Below, one piece after another: positions 17,067 through 26,788 of a stretch of DNA of 64,000 nucleotides; the first letter of the stretch is position 1; each line of letters opens with the position of its first letter. The notes below the pieces were generated by a model. It searched no databases. It saw only the letters and a list, made by a program, of their open reading frames with translations, and had not been told where the DNA came from. The translations under genes were made by a program, and so were the position numbers. Source of the DNA: Shimia sp. GTDB lineage: Bacteria > Pseudomonadota > Alphaproteobacteria > Rhodobacterales > Rhodobacteraceae. The stretch is taken from assembly GCF_022448905.1 (NCBI RefSeq), contig NZ_JAKVCW010000003.1, positions 1-64,000 of the forward strand, given 5' to 3'.

Positions 17067-19993
17067 GAATCGCGGGCAAAGGCCAGGTGGACCGGGGCAC
17101 GCCGGTTAGCTTCACTTTCGATGGCCACACGGTGCAAGGCTTCGTGGGGGATACCGTGGCCTCGGCCTTGCTGGCCAATGACATCAAGCTGGTGGCTCGG
17201 TCGTTTAAGTATCATCGGCCACGGGGCGTGATGGGCGCGGGCTCGGAAGAGGCCAATGCGCTGGTCACCGTTGGGCGCGGCGCACATCAGGAGCCCAATG
17301 TGCGGGCGACGACGCAGGAGGTTTATGACGGGCTGGAAGTGCGCAGCCAGAACCGGTGGCCCAGTCTGGATGTGGACCTGTTGGCGATCAATGATCTGGC
17401 GGCGCCGTTTCTTGGGGCGGGGTTTTATTACAAGACCTTCATGTGGCCCAAGGCCTTTTGGGAGCGGGTGTATGAGCCGATCATCCGCCGCTCCGCTGGT
17501 TTGGGGGCGCTGTCAGGGGAGCACAACGAAGGCATCTATGAAAAGGCATTTGCCTTCTGCGATGTCTTGGTGATTGGCGCGGGGCCGGCGGGTCTCATGG
17601 CGGCGTTGACGGCGGCGCGGGCTGGCGCGGACGTGCTTTTGGCGGACGAGGACAGCGTGCTGGGCGGGCGTCTGAATGGCGAGCGCGAAGAGATTGATGG
17701 CATTCCGGCTGCAGTATGGGCTGCGGATGTGGTGGACGAACTGGCAGCCATGCCCAACGTGCGCCTGATGTCGCGCACCACGGTCACTGGCGCGTATGAT
17801 CAGGGCACCTTTGGTGCGCTGGAGCGGGTGAGCAATCACCTCAGCGGCGCAAACGGGCGACCTTTGGAATGTTTCTGGCGCATTGTGGCGAAGCACGCGA
17901 TCCTCTGCGCGGGTGCCATTGAGCGGCCGATTGCATTTAAGAACAATGACCGACCCGGGATCATGGGCGCGGCGGCGGTGCGGACCTATCTGCATCGCTA
18001 TGGCGTGGCGCCGGGGCGGGCGGTGACGGTGTTTACCAACAACGATGATGGCCATCGCACCGCGCGGGACTTGAAGGCTGCGGGCGTACATGTGACCGCC
18101 GTGTTGGACAGTCGGAAAGATGGGCCAGATGGGCAAGGCTATCCGGTGATCTACGGGGCCGAAGTTTGTGACACCGGAGGGCGCAAGGCGCTGGAGAGTG
18201 TGTCTTACCGAACGGTCAGCGGGGAAGAGAAGCTTGGCACCGATTGTCTGGCGGTTTCCGGCGGCTGGAACCCGACGGTGCATCTGACGTGCCACATGAA
18301 CGGGCGTCCTGAGTGGCGCGAGGACATTCAGAGTTTTGGCCCGGTGGACGGTATGGTGCCGGGTTTGACCACGGCGGGGGCTGGCAACGGGACGTTTTCA
18401 ACGATGGGCGCGATGCAAGAAGGCGCTGCGAAAGCAAAAGCGGCTGTCGAGGCGCTGGGCTTTGAGGTTGGGGATGTGGATCTGCCATCGGCGGAGGATG
18501 CGCCCTACAACATGGAACCGCTTTGGGCGGTGGCTGGTCGCGGGCGCGCGTGGTTGGATTTCCAGAACGATGTAACCGTCAAGGACGTGAAGCAGGCGGC
18601 GACCGAGAACTTCCGCTCGGTGGAGCATATGAAACGCTACTCCACACAGGGTATGGCGCCCGATCAGGGGAAGAATTCCAACATGGGCGCGTTGGCGGTT
18701 TTGGCGGATGCGACAGGGCGCGGGATCCCTGAGACCGGCACGACCACCTTCCGCCCGCCATTTGTGCCGGTGAGCATCGCCGCGCTGGGCGCAGGCGGGC
18801 AGGGTGTTGGCTTCGCGCCGGAGCGGTTCACCACCAGCCATGACGCCAGCGTCACCGATGGCGCGCCGATGATTGAAGCAGGGCTGTGGTATCGGCCAAG
18901 TTTCTACCCTAAGGCGGGCGAAACTAAGTGGCGGCAGAGCTGCGACCGTGAGGTGCAGATGGTGCGCAATGCGGTTGGTATCTGTGACGTGTCCACGCTG
19001 GGCAAGATCGACATTCAAGGCTCGGATGCGGGCGCGTTGTTGGACTTTGTCTACACCAATACCTTCAGCACGCTGAAAGTGGGTAAGGTGCGCTATGGCT
19101 TGATGTTGCGCGAAGACGGCACTGTCATGGACGACGGCACCACTGCGCGATTGGGCGAGGAACATTTCGTGATGACCACGACCACGGCAGCGGCGGGGCC
19201 GGTGATGCGGCACTTGGAGTATGTGTATCAGTGCCTGCGACCGGAGCTGGATGTCTCGATGGTGTCGGTGACCGAGCAATGGGCGCAGTTTGCGGTCGCG
19301 GGGCCGAAGTCGCGTGAGGTGCTGTCCGGCATTGTCGGTGAGGAGATCGACAACGAGAGCTTCTCGTTCATGGGCTGTGGCGAGGTCAGTGTTGGTGGGG
19401 TGCGGGGGCGGTTGTTCCGCATCTCGTTTAGCGGGGAACACGCCTATGAGATTGCGGTGCCCGCGCGCTATGGCGAGAGCCTGTACCAAGTGCTGGTGCA
19501 GAAGGCCGAGGCGCTGGGCGGTGGGGCGTATGGCATGGAGGCGCTAAATGTGCTGCGCATCGAGAAAGGTTTCATCACCCATTCCGAAATTCACGGGCGC
19601 ACGACGGCTTTTGACATTGGTATGGAACGCATGGTGAGCACGAAGAAGGACTGCATTGGCAAAACCATGAGCGAGCGGCCGGGGCTGTCTGGGGCTGAGA
19701 GGGAGCAGCTGGTGGGCTTAAAGCCGGTGGGAGCGGTGAAACAACTGACTGCCGGGGCGCATTTGTTTGAGGTGGATGCGGAGCCGGTGCGGGAAAACGA
19801 ACTGGGATACACCACCTCGGTTGGGTTCTCGCCAACCTTTGAGAGCTTCCTGGGATTGGCGTTCTTGCGCAATGGACGTGCGCGGCATGGTGAACAGGTG
19901 ATGATGGTGGATCACTTGCGCGGTGTGACCGCGCGCTGTGAGGTCTGTGATCCGGTGTTCTTTGATCCAGAAGGAGGGCGGATGCGTGGTTGA
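17063..19993 (+). CDS. soxA: Sarcosine oxidase, alpha subunit
   Basis: The 976-residue large subunit. The N-terminus resembles a 2Fe-2S-ferredoxin-like domain (FTFDGHTVQGFVGDTVASALLAND, SFKYHRPRG). A nucleotide-binding domain follows with VLVIGAGPAGLMAALTAARAGADV, which binds NAD in this family. The C-terminal half is the aminomethyltransferase (GcvT-like) module that binds tetrahydrofolate, recognisable by ICDVSTLGKIDIQG, SFSGEHAYEIAVP and RIEKGFITHSEIHGRTTAFDIGM. It therefore produces 5,10-methylene-THF from the formaldehyde released at soxB. The start overlaps soxD and the end overlaps soxG. Confidence 0.97.
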   Translation: MRIAGKGQVDRGTPVSFTFDGHTVQGFVGDTVASALLANDIKLVARSFKYHRPRGVMGAGSEEANALVTVGRGAHQEPNVRATTQEVYDGLEVRSQNRWPSLDVDLLAINDLAAPFLGAGFYYKTFMWPKAFWERVYEPIIRRSAGLGALSGEHNEGIYEKAFAFCDVLVIGAGPAGLMAALTAARAGADVLLADEDSVLGGRLNGEREEIDGIPAAVWAADVVDELAAMPNVRLMSRTTVTGAYDQGTFGALERVSNHLSGANGRPLECFWRIVAKHAILCAGAIERPIAFKNNDRPGIMGAAAVRTYLHRYGVAPGRAVTVFTNNDDGHRTARDLKAAGVHVTAVLDSRKDGPDGQGYPVIYGAEVCDTGGRKALESVSYRTVSGEEKLGTDCLAVSGGWNPTVHLTCHMNGRPEWREDIQSFGPVDGMVPGLTTAGAGNGTFSTMGAMQEGAAKAKAAVEALGFEVGDVDLPSAEDAPYNMEPLWAVAGRGRAWLDFQNDVTVKDVKQAATENFRSVEHMKRYSTQGMAPDQGKNSNMGALAVLADATGRGIPETGTTTFRPPFVPVSIAALGAGGQGVGFAPERFTTSHDASVTDGAPMIEAGLWYRPSFYPKAGETKWRQSCDREVQMVRNAVGICDVSTLGKIDIQGSDAGALLDFVYTNTFSTLKVGKVRYGLMLREDGTVMDDGTTARLGEEHFVMTTTTAAAGPVMRHLEYVYQCLRPELDVSMVSVTEQWAQFAVAGPKSREVLSGIVGEEIDNESFSFMGCGEVSVGGVRGRLFRISFSGEHAYEIAVPARYGESLYQVLVQKAEALGGGAYGMEALNVLRIEKGFITHSEIHGRTTAFDIGMERMVSTKKDCIGKTMSERPGLSGAEREQLVGLKPVGAVKQLTAGAHLFEVDAEPVRENELGYTTSVGFSPTFESFLGLAFLRNGRARHGEQVMMVDHLRGVTARCEVCDPVFFDPEGGRMRG

Positions 19994-20531
19994 GTTGCTT
20001 GCAAAGACGCCTTGTGAGGGGCTGTTGCCGATCTCCGTGGGCAACGTGTCATTGGCTGAAGATCTACCGGTGAGCCTGACGATGCTGACGGTGCACAAGG
20101 GGCGGCTTGAGGCTTGCTCCGAGTTGCTGAAATCCGCGCATGGCATGGCGATGCCAAAACCAAATCGCGCCACAGGCACAGCGGCTGCGCGGGCCATTTG
20201 GTTTGGGCGGGATCAAGCCATGCTGGTGGGGCCTGCGCCCAACTGGAGCCTCAAAAACGAGGCCGCTGTGGTGGACCAAAGCGATGCCTGGGCGGTTGTG
20301 AAGCTGGAAGGCGTCGGCGCAGAAGACGTGTTGGCGCGGCTTGTGCCTGTGAATGTGCGGACGGCGACTTTCAAGCGGGGGCATACGGCGCGCACCATGT
20401 TGGGGCATATGACTGTGTCGATCACACGGGTTGGGGAGCAGGCATTTCAGATCATGGCGTTCCGTTCCATGGCGAAGACGCTTGTTCACGATTTGCAAAG
20501 GGCCATGGAAAGCGTCGCCGCGCGCGGGTAG
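19986..20531 (+). CDS. soxG: Sarcosine oxidase, gamma subunit
   Basis: The 181-residue gamma subunit, with the typical ending that includes RTMLGHMTVSITRVGEQAFQ. GTG 19986 is chosen because AAGGAGG lies eight bases upstream; it overlaps the soxA stop by eight bases. An earlier in-frame ATG at 19938 would lie deep inside soxA. The subunit fold resembles the second half of the GcvT-like domain and has no catalytic residues of its own. Confidence 0.93.
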   Translation: MVELLAKTPCEGLLPISVGNVSLAEDLPVSLTMLTVHKGRLEACSELLKSAHGMAMPKPNRATGTAAARAIWFGRDQAMLVGPAPNWSLKNEAAVVDQSDAWAVVKLEGVGAEDVLARLVPVNVRTATFKRGHTARTMLGHMTVSITRVGEQAFQIMAFRSMAKTLVHDLQRAMESVAARG

Positions 20532-20565
20532 TCTCTTTGGGTCTAAAGTGATTCAGGAGGCCTTG

Positions 20566-20904
20566 ATGGTCCGTTATACTCTCGTGGCGCTGATGCTGAG
20601 CAGCGCAGCAGCCTATGCCGCTGATGGCAAAGAAGACACCTGCAAATACCAGGGGCAGGTGATCAAGGCCATTCAGGACGCCCGGCTGGATCGTGTGAAA
20701 GCCAAAGACCTGGAAGAGTATCTGCTCGCCAATGAACCTACCTGGCCGGAGAACTACAACGCGGCAATCACGCATTTTGCGCCTGTGGTTTATGGTGCCA
20801 AAAAGCGTGACCTGAAAAAGATCGATCTGGGCGCACAAGTTGAGCAACAGTGTCTGGACAATTGGGACCAAATTCAGGAAATGCAGAAGTCCGCTTCAAA
20901 CTGA
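20566..20904 (+). CDS. Small secreted protein of unknown function, 112 aa
   Basis: ATG 20566 is preceded by AGGAGG and gives a signal peptide (MVRYTLVALMLSSAAAYA) followed by a mostly helical mature part with two cysteines, near DTCKYQGQ and QQCLDNWD, that could form a disulfide. Family unknown. It lies 34 bases after soxG, before dnaG, and may belong to either transcript. Confidence 0.7.
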   Translation: MVRYTLVALMLSSAAAYAADGKEDTCKYQGQVIKAIQDARLDRVKAKDLEEYLLANEPTWPENYNAAITHFAPVVYGAKKRDLKKIDLGAQVEQQCLDNWDQIQEMQKSASN

Positions 20905-20919
20905 CCTGATCGGATTGCC

Positions 20920-22887
20920 ATGTCCTTACCGCCCGGATTTCTAGATGAGCTTCGCAGCCGCACCTCCATTGTTGACGTGGTGGGGCGCAAAGTCATGTGG
21001 GACCCGCGCAAGTCCAATCAGGGCAAGGGGGACATGTGGTCACCATGCCCGTTTCACCATGAAAAAACTGCGTCTTTTCATGTGGATGACCGCAAGGGAT
21101 ATTACTACTGTTTTGGCTGTCACGCCAAAGGGGACGCGATCAAATTTGTGACCGAAACCGAGAATGTCGGTTTTATGGAGGCGGTGGAGATCTTGGCCGA
21201 AGAGGCCGGGATGACCATGCCCAAACGCGATCCGCAGGCGCAGCAGAAGGCGGATCGGCGCACGCAGTTGGCAGAAGTCATGGAAATGGCGGTGCAGCAT
21301 TTCCGGCTGATGTTGAATGCCGGGGCAGGCGCGGAAGCACGGGCCTATCTGGACAAGCGCGGCATGGCGCAGGAAACGCGGGATCGGTTTGACATTGGTT
21401 TTGCACCGGATGGCTGGCAAGGCCTGTGGGACGCGCTGACCGGCAAAGGCGTAGCACCTGACTTGATCCTCGGCGCCGGATTGGCCAAACCGTCGAATAA
21501 GGGCGGAAAGCCCTATGATACCTTCCGTAACCGGATCATGTTCCCGATCCGAGATGCGCGCGGCAAGTGTATCGCCTTTGGTGGTCGCGCGATGGACCCC
21601 AATGACAATGCCAAATATCTCAACAGCCCCGAGACAGAGCTGTTTGACAAGGGGCGCAGTCTTTACAATCACGCCCCGGCGCGGGAGGCGGCGGGCAAAG
21701 GCCAGCCGTTGATTGTGGCCGAGGGCTACATGGATGTGATTGCACTCTGTGAGGCCGGGTTTGGCGCGTCGGTGGCCCCATTGGGTACGGCGGTCACGGA
21801 AAACCAGTTACAGTTGCTGTGGCGCATCTCGGACGAGCCGATCATCGCGCTGGATGGCGATAAAGCGGGCATACGCGCCGCGATGCGGGTGGTGGATTTG
21901 GCTCTGCCGCTGCTGGAGGCCGGAAAATCACTGCGCTTTGCAATTATGCCAGAGGGGCAGGACCCGGACGACCTGATTAAGGCCAAAGGTGCAGGGGCGG
22001 TGCAGAAGGTGCTTGATGCCGCGATGCCGATGGTGAACCTGCTGTGGCAACGTGAGATTGAGGGCAAGGTCTTTGACAGCCCGGAACGCCGCGCCGCACT
22101 CGACAAACTGCTCAAGCAAAAGATCAAACTGATCCAGGACCCGTCGATCCGCAGTCACTATGGCGAGGCGATCAAGGAACTGCGTTATGAGCTGTTTCGT
22201 CCGCAGCGGGGCGGTGGCGGTGGCTTCTCCGGTGGTCGGCGGGGCAAGTGGAATGCGCAGCCGACAGTTCAGGTGCACACCAAGACCTCGATGCTGGCCG
22301 CGAGCGAAGGCCCGGTGGAGATGCGGGTGCGCGAGGCGGTGGTTTTGGCGGTCGCTTTGGTCAATCCAGAACTGCTGGATGATTTCGAATATGAGATCGA
22401 AAGCATGGAGTGTCTCGATCAGGACAACGCCTATCTGCGCGACGTGCTGTTGCGCTATGCCAACACGCCGGACCCGCGCAGCAATGTGGAAATGGCTTTG
22501 GGGCCGGAGATGGTTGAAAACCTGCTACGCCAACCCCATGTCGCCATCACCCCCGCCGTACGCAAACCCGGCGACATGGCGCTTGCGCGCATGACGCTGA
22601 CCGAGGAGCTCGCAAAGCTCAAAACCGTGCGGGGCTTGAGCGAAGAAATCGCCGAAGCGGAAGAAGATCTCATGAGCGTGGCTGATGAGGCGATGACCTG
22701 GCGTTTGGGCCAGGCCGCAGAGGCGCGAAACAAGGCTATGCAAAGCGGTCTCGACGATGAAGGCGGGGGCGAATTTGCTGTTGGCGACAATGGGGCGCCA
22801 ATTGACAAGGATGAACGCGCAGCGTTGGATGCGCTGCGAGATATGATCGATTTTACAAGGGGCGGGAAGCCGCCACGCCGGAGTTAG
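20920..22887 (+). CDS. dnaG: DNA primase
   Basis: Synthesises RNA primers at the replication fork. The 655-residue product begins with the CHC2-type zinc finger (Cys43, His46, Cys64, Cys67, in CPFHHEKTASF and CFGCHAKGD). The catalytic core follows, including AFGGRAMDPNDNAKYLNSPET and the Toprim motifs VAEGYMDVIAL (about 265-275) and ALDGDKAG (about 308-315). A glycine-rich linker near 430 (RGGGGGFSGGRRG) leads to the C-terminal helicase-interaction domain. The neighbour is rpoD, the classic arrangement, although the usual upstream rpsU is not here. Confidence 0.97.
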   Translation: MSLPPGFLDELRSRTSIVDVVGRKVMWDPRKSNQGKGDMWSPCPFHHEKTASFHVDDRKGYYYCFGCHAKGDAIKFVTETENVGFMEAVEILAEEAGMTMPKRDPQAQQKADRRTQLAEVMEMAVQHFRLMLNAGAGAEARAYLDKRGMAQETRDRFDIGFAPDGWQGLWDALTGKGVAPDLILGAGLAKPSNKGGKPYDTFRNRIMFPIRDARGKCIAFGGRAMDPNDNAKYLNSPETELFDKGRSLYNHAPAREAAGKGQPLIVAEGYMDVIALCEAGFGASVAPLGTAVTENQLQLLWRISDEPIIALDGDKAGIRAAMRVVDLALPLLEAGKSLRFAIMPEGQDPDDLIKAKGAGAVQKVLDAAMPMVNLLWQREIEGKVFDSPERRAALDKLLKQKIKLIQDPSIRSHYGEAIKELRYELFRPQRGGGGGFSGGRRGKWNAQPTVQVHTKTSMLAASEGPVEMRVREAVVLAVALVNPELLDDFEYEIESMECLDQDNAYLRDVLLRYANTPDPRSNVEMALGPEMVENLLRQPHVAITPAVRKPGDMALARMTLTEELAKLKTVRGLSEEIAEAEEDLMSVADEAMTWRLGQAAEARNKAMQSGLDDEGGGEFAVGDNGAPIDKDERAALDALRDMIDFTRGGKPPRRS

Positions 22888-22945
22888 AACTCTAAGGCGC
22901 AGCCTTGTAAGCAACACATGAAGAAAACGGGCGCGGTGGGGTTGC

Positions 22946-22976
22946 GAATCACCCTATTGCGGGGTTGATTCGGAGC
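22946..22976. promoter_or_regulatory. Inverted repeat in the rpoD leader
   Basis: GAATCA ... TGATTC flank a GC-rich loop in the 127-bp gap between dnaG and rpoD, and GAATCACC recurs at 22981. This could be a hairpin or a protein site in the rpoD promoter region. No T-run follows. Confidence 0.35.
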
Positions 22977-23014
22977 CAGCGAATCACCTTCAGCCGAACT
23001 TGCAGGAGCACTTA

Positions 23015-25006
23015 ATGGCCGCCAAGGACAACGACGACCAGAAGCCCGCCGATCAGGACGCCGAAATCTCGCTCGATATGAGTCAGGCCGCCGTCAAGAA
23101 AATGATCGCTGAGGCTCGCGAGAAGGGCTACATCACCTACGATCAGCTGAACCAGGTTCTGCCCCCAGATCAGGTGAGTTCTGAGCAAATCGAAGACGTG
23201 ATGTCGATGCTGTCCGAGATGGGCATCAACATCATCGAAGACGAAGAAGCCGAGGAAGAAGAGGCCAAATCCACCGCGGTTGTGGACACGTCTTCTGCCA
23301 ACCGTGGCGTTGCAATTGCCTCTGGCAACAACGAAAAACTCGATCGCACCGACGACCCTGTGCGCATGTACCTGCGCGAGATGGGCTCTGTTGAGCTTCT
23401 GAGCCGAGAAGGCGAAATTGCGATTGCCAAGCGCATCGAGGCTGGCCGCAACACCATGATCGCCGGTCTGTGCGAAAGCCCACTGACCTTCCAGGCGATC
23501 ACCATCTGGCGCGATGAACTTCTGTCTGAAGACATTCTGCTGCGCGACGTGATCGATCTGGAAACCACTTTTGGCAACCAGATGGGTGAGGATGGTGAAG
23601 AAGAGGGCGGAGAAACTCCGGTGGCCGAAGCGGCCAATGTGACCTCTGCGCCGAAGAAGGAAGCCGAGCAAGAGCTTGATGCGGACGGCAACCCGATTGC
23701 CAAAGACGACGATGATGACGAAGACGAGCAGGCCAACATGTCCTTGGCTGCGATGGAAGCTGCGCTGAAGCCGCGGGTTCTGGAGACGCTCGACATCATC
23801 GCACGTGACTTTGCGATGCTCTCAGATATGCAGGACGCGCGTATCTCGGCGACACTGAACGAAGATGGCTCTTTCTCTGAAGGAGACGAGGCGACCTACC
23901 AGAAACTGCGCTCCGAGATTGTGGAGTTGGTGAACGAGCTTCACCTGCACAACAACCGTATCGAAGCGCTGATCGACCAGCTGTATGGCATCAACCGCCG
24001 TGTCATGCAGATCGACAGCTCTATGGTGAAGCTGGCTGACCAGGCCCGCATCAACCGCCGTGAGTTTATCGACGCGTACCGTGGTCGCGAGCTGGACCCG
24101 AACTGGCTCGACGATATGTCCGAGAAGTCCGGCCGTGGCTGGCAGATGTTCATGGAGCGCTCTGTCGACAAGGTCACCGAGCTGCGCAACGACATGGCGC
24201 AAGTGGGCCAGTATGTCGGTTTGGACATCCCGGAATTCCGCCGCATTGTGCAGCAGGTTCAGAAGGGTGAAAAAGAGGCACGTCAGGCCAAGAAAGAAAT
24301 GGTTGAGGCCAACCTGCGTCTGGTGATTTCGATTGCCAAAAAGTACACCAATCGCGGCCTGCAATTCCTTGATCTTATTCAAGAAGGTAACATCGGCCTG
24401 ATGAAGGCGGTGGATAAGTTTGAATACCGTCGCGGCTATAAGTTCTCGACCTATGCGACCTGGTGGATCCGTCAGGCCATCACCCGCTCGATTGCCGACC
24501 AAGCGCGCACGATCCGTATTCCGGTGCATATGATCGAAACGATCAACAAACTGGTGCGGACATCCCGCCAGATGCTGCATGAGATCGGCCGTGAGCCAAC
24601 GCCGGAGGAACTGGCCGAGAAGCTGCAGATGCCTCTGGAGAAAGTGCGCAAGGTGATGAAAATCGCCAAAGAGCCGATCTCTCTGGAAACTCCGATTGGG
24701 GACGAAGAAGACAGTCAGCTGGGTGATTTCATCGAGGATAAGAATGCTGTGCTGCCTCTGGACAGCGCCATTCAGGAGAACCTCAAAGAGACCACCACCC
24801 GTGTGCTGGCTAGCCTCACTCCGCGTGAGGAGCGGGTTCTGCGGATGCGCTTTGGCATCGGCATGAACACGGACCACACCCTTGAGGAAGTGGGTCAGCA
24901 GTTCAGTGTGACGCGCGAACGTATTCGTCAAATTGAAGCGAAGGCGCTGCGCAAGCTGAAGCATCCAAGCCGCTCGCGCAAACTGCGCAGCTTCCTGGAT
25001 CAGTAA
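23015..25006 (+). CDS. rpoD: RNA polymerase primary sigma factor RpoD (sigma-70)
   Basis: The housekeeping sigma factor, 663 residues from ATG 23015 (AGGAG seven bases upstream). Region 1.1 spans the first 80 residues. Region 1.2 is [22 protein letters not shown]. An acidic, low-complexity stretch ([15 protein letters not shown]..., DDDDEDEQ) marks the alphaproteobacterial non-conserved region. Region 2 has [27 protein letters not shown] and the 2.4 element [20 protein letters not shown]. Region 4.2 is [27 protein letters not shown]. All promoter-recognition helices are intact. hlyU follows three bases later. Confidence 0.98.
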   Translation: MAAKDNDDQKPADQDAEISLDMSQAAVKKMIAEAREKGYITYDQLNQVLPPDQVSSEQIEDVMSMLSEMGINIIEDEEAEEEEAKSTAVVDTSSANRGVAIASGNNEKLDRTDDPVRMYLREMGSVELLSREGEIAIAKRIEAGRNTMIAGLCESPLTFQAITIWRDELLSEDILLRDVIDLETTFGNQMGEDGEEEGGETPVAEAANVTSAPKKEAEQELDADGNPIAKDDDDDEDEQANMSLAAMEAALKPRVLETLDIIARDFAMLSDMQDARISATLNEDGSFSEGDEATYQKLRSEIVELVNELHLHNNRIEALIDQLYGINRRVMQIDSSMVKLADQARINRREFIDAYRGRELDPNWLDDMSEKSGRGWQMFMERSVDKVTELRNDMAQVGQYVGLDIPEFRRIVQQVQKGEKEARQAKKEMVEANLRLVISIAKKYTNRGLQFLDLIQEGNIGLMKAVDKFEYRRGYKFSTYATWWIRQAITRSIADQARTIRIPVHMIETINKLVRTSRQMLHEIGREPTPEELAEKLQMPLEKVRKVMKIAKEPISLETPIGDEEDSQLGDFIEDKNAVLPLDSAIQENLKETTTRVLASLTPREERVLRMRFGIGMNTDHTLEEVGQQFSVTRERIRQIEAKALRKLKHPSRSRKLRSFLDQ

Positions 25007-25009
25007 GCC

Positions 25010-25294
25010 ATGTCGTTTCTGAAGAAGCTTTTTGGCGGCGGCGGTGCAAAAGAAGCCGCTGCTGAAAAGACGGTTCAAGCGGTGGAATACAAAGGCTATC
25101 AGATCACGCCGTGTCCCATCCCGGATGGTGGTCAGTTCCGCATTTCCGCACGAATTGATGGTGTGGTGAATGGCGAGGCCCAAAGCCATACGTTGATCCG
25201 GGCCGATGTGCTGCGCGATCAGAGTGAGGCGGCGGAGGCCTCTGTTGGCAAGGCAAAGCAAATGATTGACCAGATGGGCGATCAGATTTTCTGA
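25010..25294 (+). CDS. HlyU-family regulator
   Basis: A 94-residue protein of the HlyU family (PF10115), recognisable by MSFLKKLFGGG, VEYKGYQITPCPIPDGGQFRI and the C-terminal LIRADVLRDQSEAAEASVGKAKQMIDQMGD. Its start follows the rpoD stop by three bases, so it is read from the same message. HlyU in vibrios is a small transcription factor of the ArsR type, but this family, despite the name, has no winged-helix motif that can be seen here. Its role in Rhodobacterales is not known. Confidence 0.85.
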   Translation: MSFLKKLFGGGGAKEAAAEKTVQAVEYKGYQITPCPIPDGGQFRISARIDGVVNGEAQSHTLIRADVLRDQSEAAEASVGKAKQMIDQMGDQIF

Positions 25295-25334
25295 GCCAGT
25301 TAGGTTACTTCACTCGAAGACGAAAAAGTGAACA

Positions 25335-25359
25335 GGTCAGCAGCTTTGCTGGCCTTTTC
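25335..25359 (+). terminator. Rho-independent terminator after rpoD-hlyU
   Basis: GGTCAGC - six-base loop - GCTGGCC followed by TTTT. One G-U pair in a seven-base stem. Lies 41 bases after the hlyU stop. Confidence 0.7.
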
Positions 25360-25429
25360 TCTTGGATAGATTGCAGTTAGGCTGAACGTGCTCGCCACCA
25401 TGGGCGGGTGCAAATTTCTGAGAATTTTG

Positions 25430-25855
25430 ATGAAACATCTTTCTGCTTTGGCATTTCTGACGTTGGCAGCTTGCGCTAATGCGGGTGGCTTGGGGACGAG
25501 CGATTTTGCGACCGTTGGCAATATCCGTGTTAATCAAGTGTCGGCAGATGTGTTTGAGGTGATGTCGCGTCCGGGTGGCAACCCCATGGCGCAGTATTGG
25601 TGTGGTGCAGGCAACTATGCGGGGCAAGTGCTTGGTGCGCCTGCTGGTGCGCGCATCTACGTGGTTGGTGAGGCCGGGCGTGCTGTGACCTCCGATAGTC
25701 TGGATGCGGCCCAGTTTTCTTTGAAGCCTGCAGGTCAAGCAAGCGGCGCCACAGGACGCAAGGGGACCTACGGCCCTCGCATTGGCGAAGATGAGTTTGT
25801 GGCGGATGCGCGGCGTTACTGTCTTATAATTGGTGATCCTTTCGCGATTTTCTGA
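25430..25855 (+). CDS. Lipoprotein of a tandem paralogous family, copy 1
   Basis: A 141-residue lipoprotein: the signal peptide ends in lipobox LAAC (about residues 13-16). The mature part shares a conserved core with the next two genes: DVFEV, WCGAGNYAGQVLGAP, IYVV..AG, DAAQFSLKP, GATGR.G.YGP and a C-terminal AR..C. Two cysteines, in WCGAG and at the AR..C position, are conserved in all three copies and could form a disulfide. ATG 25430 is chosen to give the signal peptide. No named family is recognised. A -1 to -35 promoter was not evident, but a terminator lies just upstream. Confidence 0.8.
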   Translation: MKHLSALAFLTLAACANAGGLGTSDFATVGNIRVNQVSADVFEVMSRPGGNPMAQYWCGAGNYAGQVLGAPAGARIYVVGEAGRAVTSDSLDAAQFSLKPAGQASGATGRKGTYGPRIGEDEFVADARRYCLIIGDPFAIF

Positions 25856-25904
25856 AACGGGCTTTAGTGATGGCCGGCTTATGGGCACGGCAATGGAGAG
25901 AAGC

Positions 25905-26327
25905 ATGAAGAAGTGCACGGTTGGCTTTATGGCTGGTGCTTTGGCGTTGAGCGCCTGTATGTCGACAAGCTCTGGCGGTGGGTTCGTGTCTCGAAGTGGG
26001 GTGCGAGTGACCCCCGTAAATGCGGATGTGTTTGAAGTCGGTGTGCGGCCAAACGCCATTGAGGCTGAATTCTGGTGCGGCGCCGGGGATTACGCAAGCC
26101 GTCAGCTGGGTGCTCCGAACAGCGCCCGGGTTTATGTCGTTAGTGGGACCGGGGCTGGCACGGTAACGTCCAATCCTGAGACGGCCCAGTTCTCCTTAAA
26201 GCCGCCGCAAGCGGTTCAGGGGGCCGCCGGGCGCTCAGGTCGTTGGGGGCCGCGTCTGGGCTCCAGCAAGTCGGTGGGGGCTGCACGTCAAGACTGCAAC
26301 ATCGATCGCAACAACTTCTGGGCCTGA
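25905..26327 (+). CDS. Lipoprotein of a tandem paralogous family, copy 2
   Basis: A 140-residue lipoprotein with lipobox LSAC and mature core DVFEVGVRPN, WCGAGDYASRQLGAP, VYVVSGTGAG, TAQFSLKPP, GAAGRSGRWGP and a final AR..C. The closest resemblance is to copy 3 (shared VR/VTPVNADVFEV...RPN lead). The start has GGAGAG upstream. Copy 1 ends only 49 bases earlier, so these are serial duplicates on one transcript. Mature parts should be anchored to the periplasmic face of a membrane. Confidence 0.8.
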   Translation: MKKCTVGFMAGALALSACMSTSSGGGFVSRSGVRVTPVNADVFEVGVRPNAIEAEFWCGAGDYASRQLGAPNSARVYVVSGTGAGTVTSNPETAQFSLKPPQAVQGAAGRSGRWGPRLGSSKSVGAARQDCNIDRNNFWA

Positions 26328-26349
26328 CATAAGCCCCGGTGGAGGTCAT

Positions 26350-26775
26350 ATGAAACGGTTCGCTGGCAATTTGGTTGCTTCGGTCTCCGTGATGGTTTTG
26401 ATCGGCTGTCAAACTGGGGGAAGTGCAGCGTTTTCGGCACGCAACGGTGTGCGGGTCAACCCGGTCAATGCCGATGTCTTTGAAGTGATCGCAAGGCCCA
26501 ATGGGCGTAAGTCGGATTTCTGGTGTGGCGCGGGTTCTTATGCGAGCCAGCAGCTTGGCGCGCCCGACAATGCACTGGTCTATACCGTTGGTGGTGCCGG
26601 ACGCGGTGTCACAATGAACAGTCCTGATGCGGCTCAGTTTTCCTTGAAACCTCCGGAGCAGGTGTCAGGTGCGACAGGGCGGGCCGGCAATTGGGGGCCA
26701 AGCGTTGGGCAAGCCAACAGCGTTGGTCGCGCGCGCAACAGTTGCGCGCCTCTGAAGAACAGCGACACCAGTTAA
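26350..26775 (+). CDS. Lipoprotein of a tandem paralogous family, copy 3
   Basis: A 141-residue lipoprotein with lipobox LIGC and the shared core NGVRVNPVNADVFEVIARPN, FWCGAGSYASQQLGAP, VYTVGGAGRG, DAAQFSLKPP, GATGRAGNWGP, then AR..C near the end. A GGAGG-type site precedes the ATG. It is 22 bases downstream of copy 2. The yjbQ gene follows after 13 bases, so the triplet may share its transcript with an unrelated gene. Confidence 0.8.
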   Translation: MKRFAGNLVASVSVMVLIGCQTGGSAAFSARNGVRVNPVNADVFEVIARPNGRKSDFWCGAGSYASQQLGAPDNALVYTVGGAGRGVTMNSPDAAQFSLKPPEQVSGATGRAGNWGPSVGQANSVGRARNSCAPLKNSDTS

Positions 26776-26788
26776 CAGGCCCAACACA

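Noticed and set aside
18398-19489. Open frame antisense to soxA (363 codons)
   Set aside because: Shadow of soxA with Arg/His-rich composition.
23822-25261. Long open frame antisense to rpoD (479 codons)
   Set aside because: A mirror frame caused by high-GC codon bias; no signal, no family and no ribosome site.
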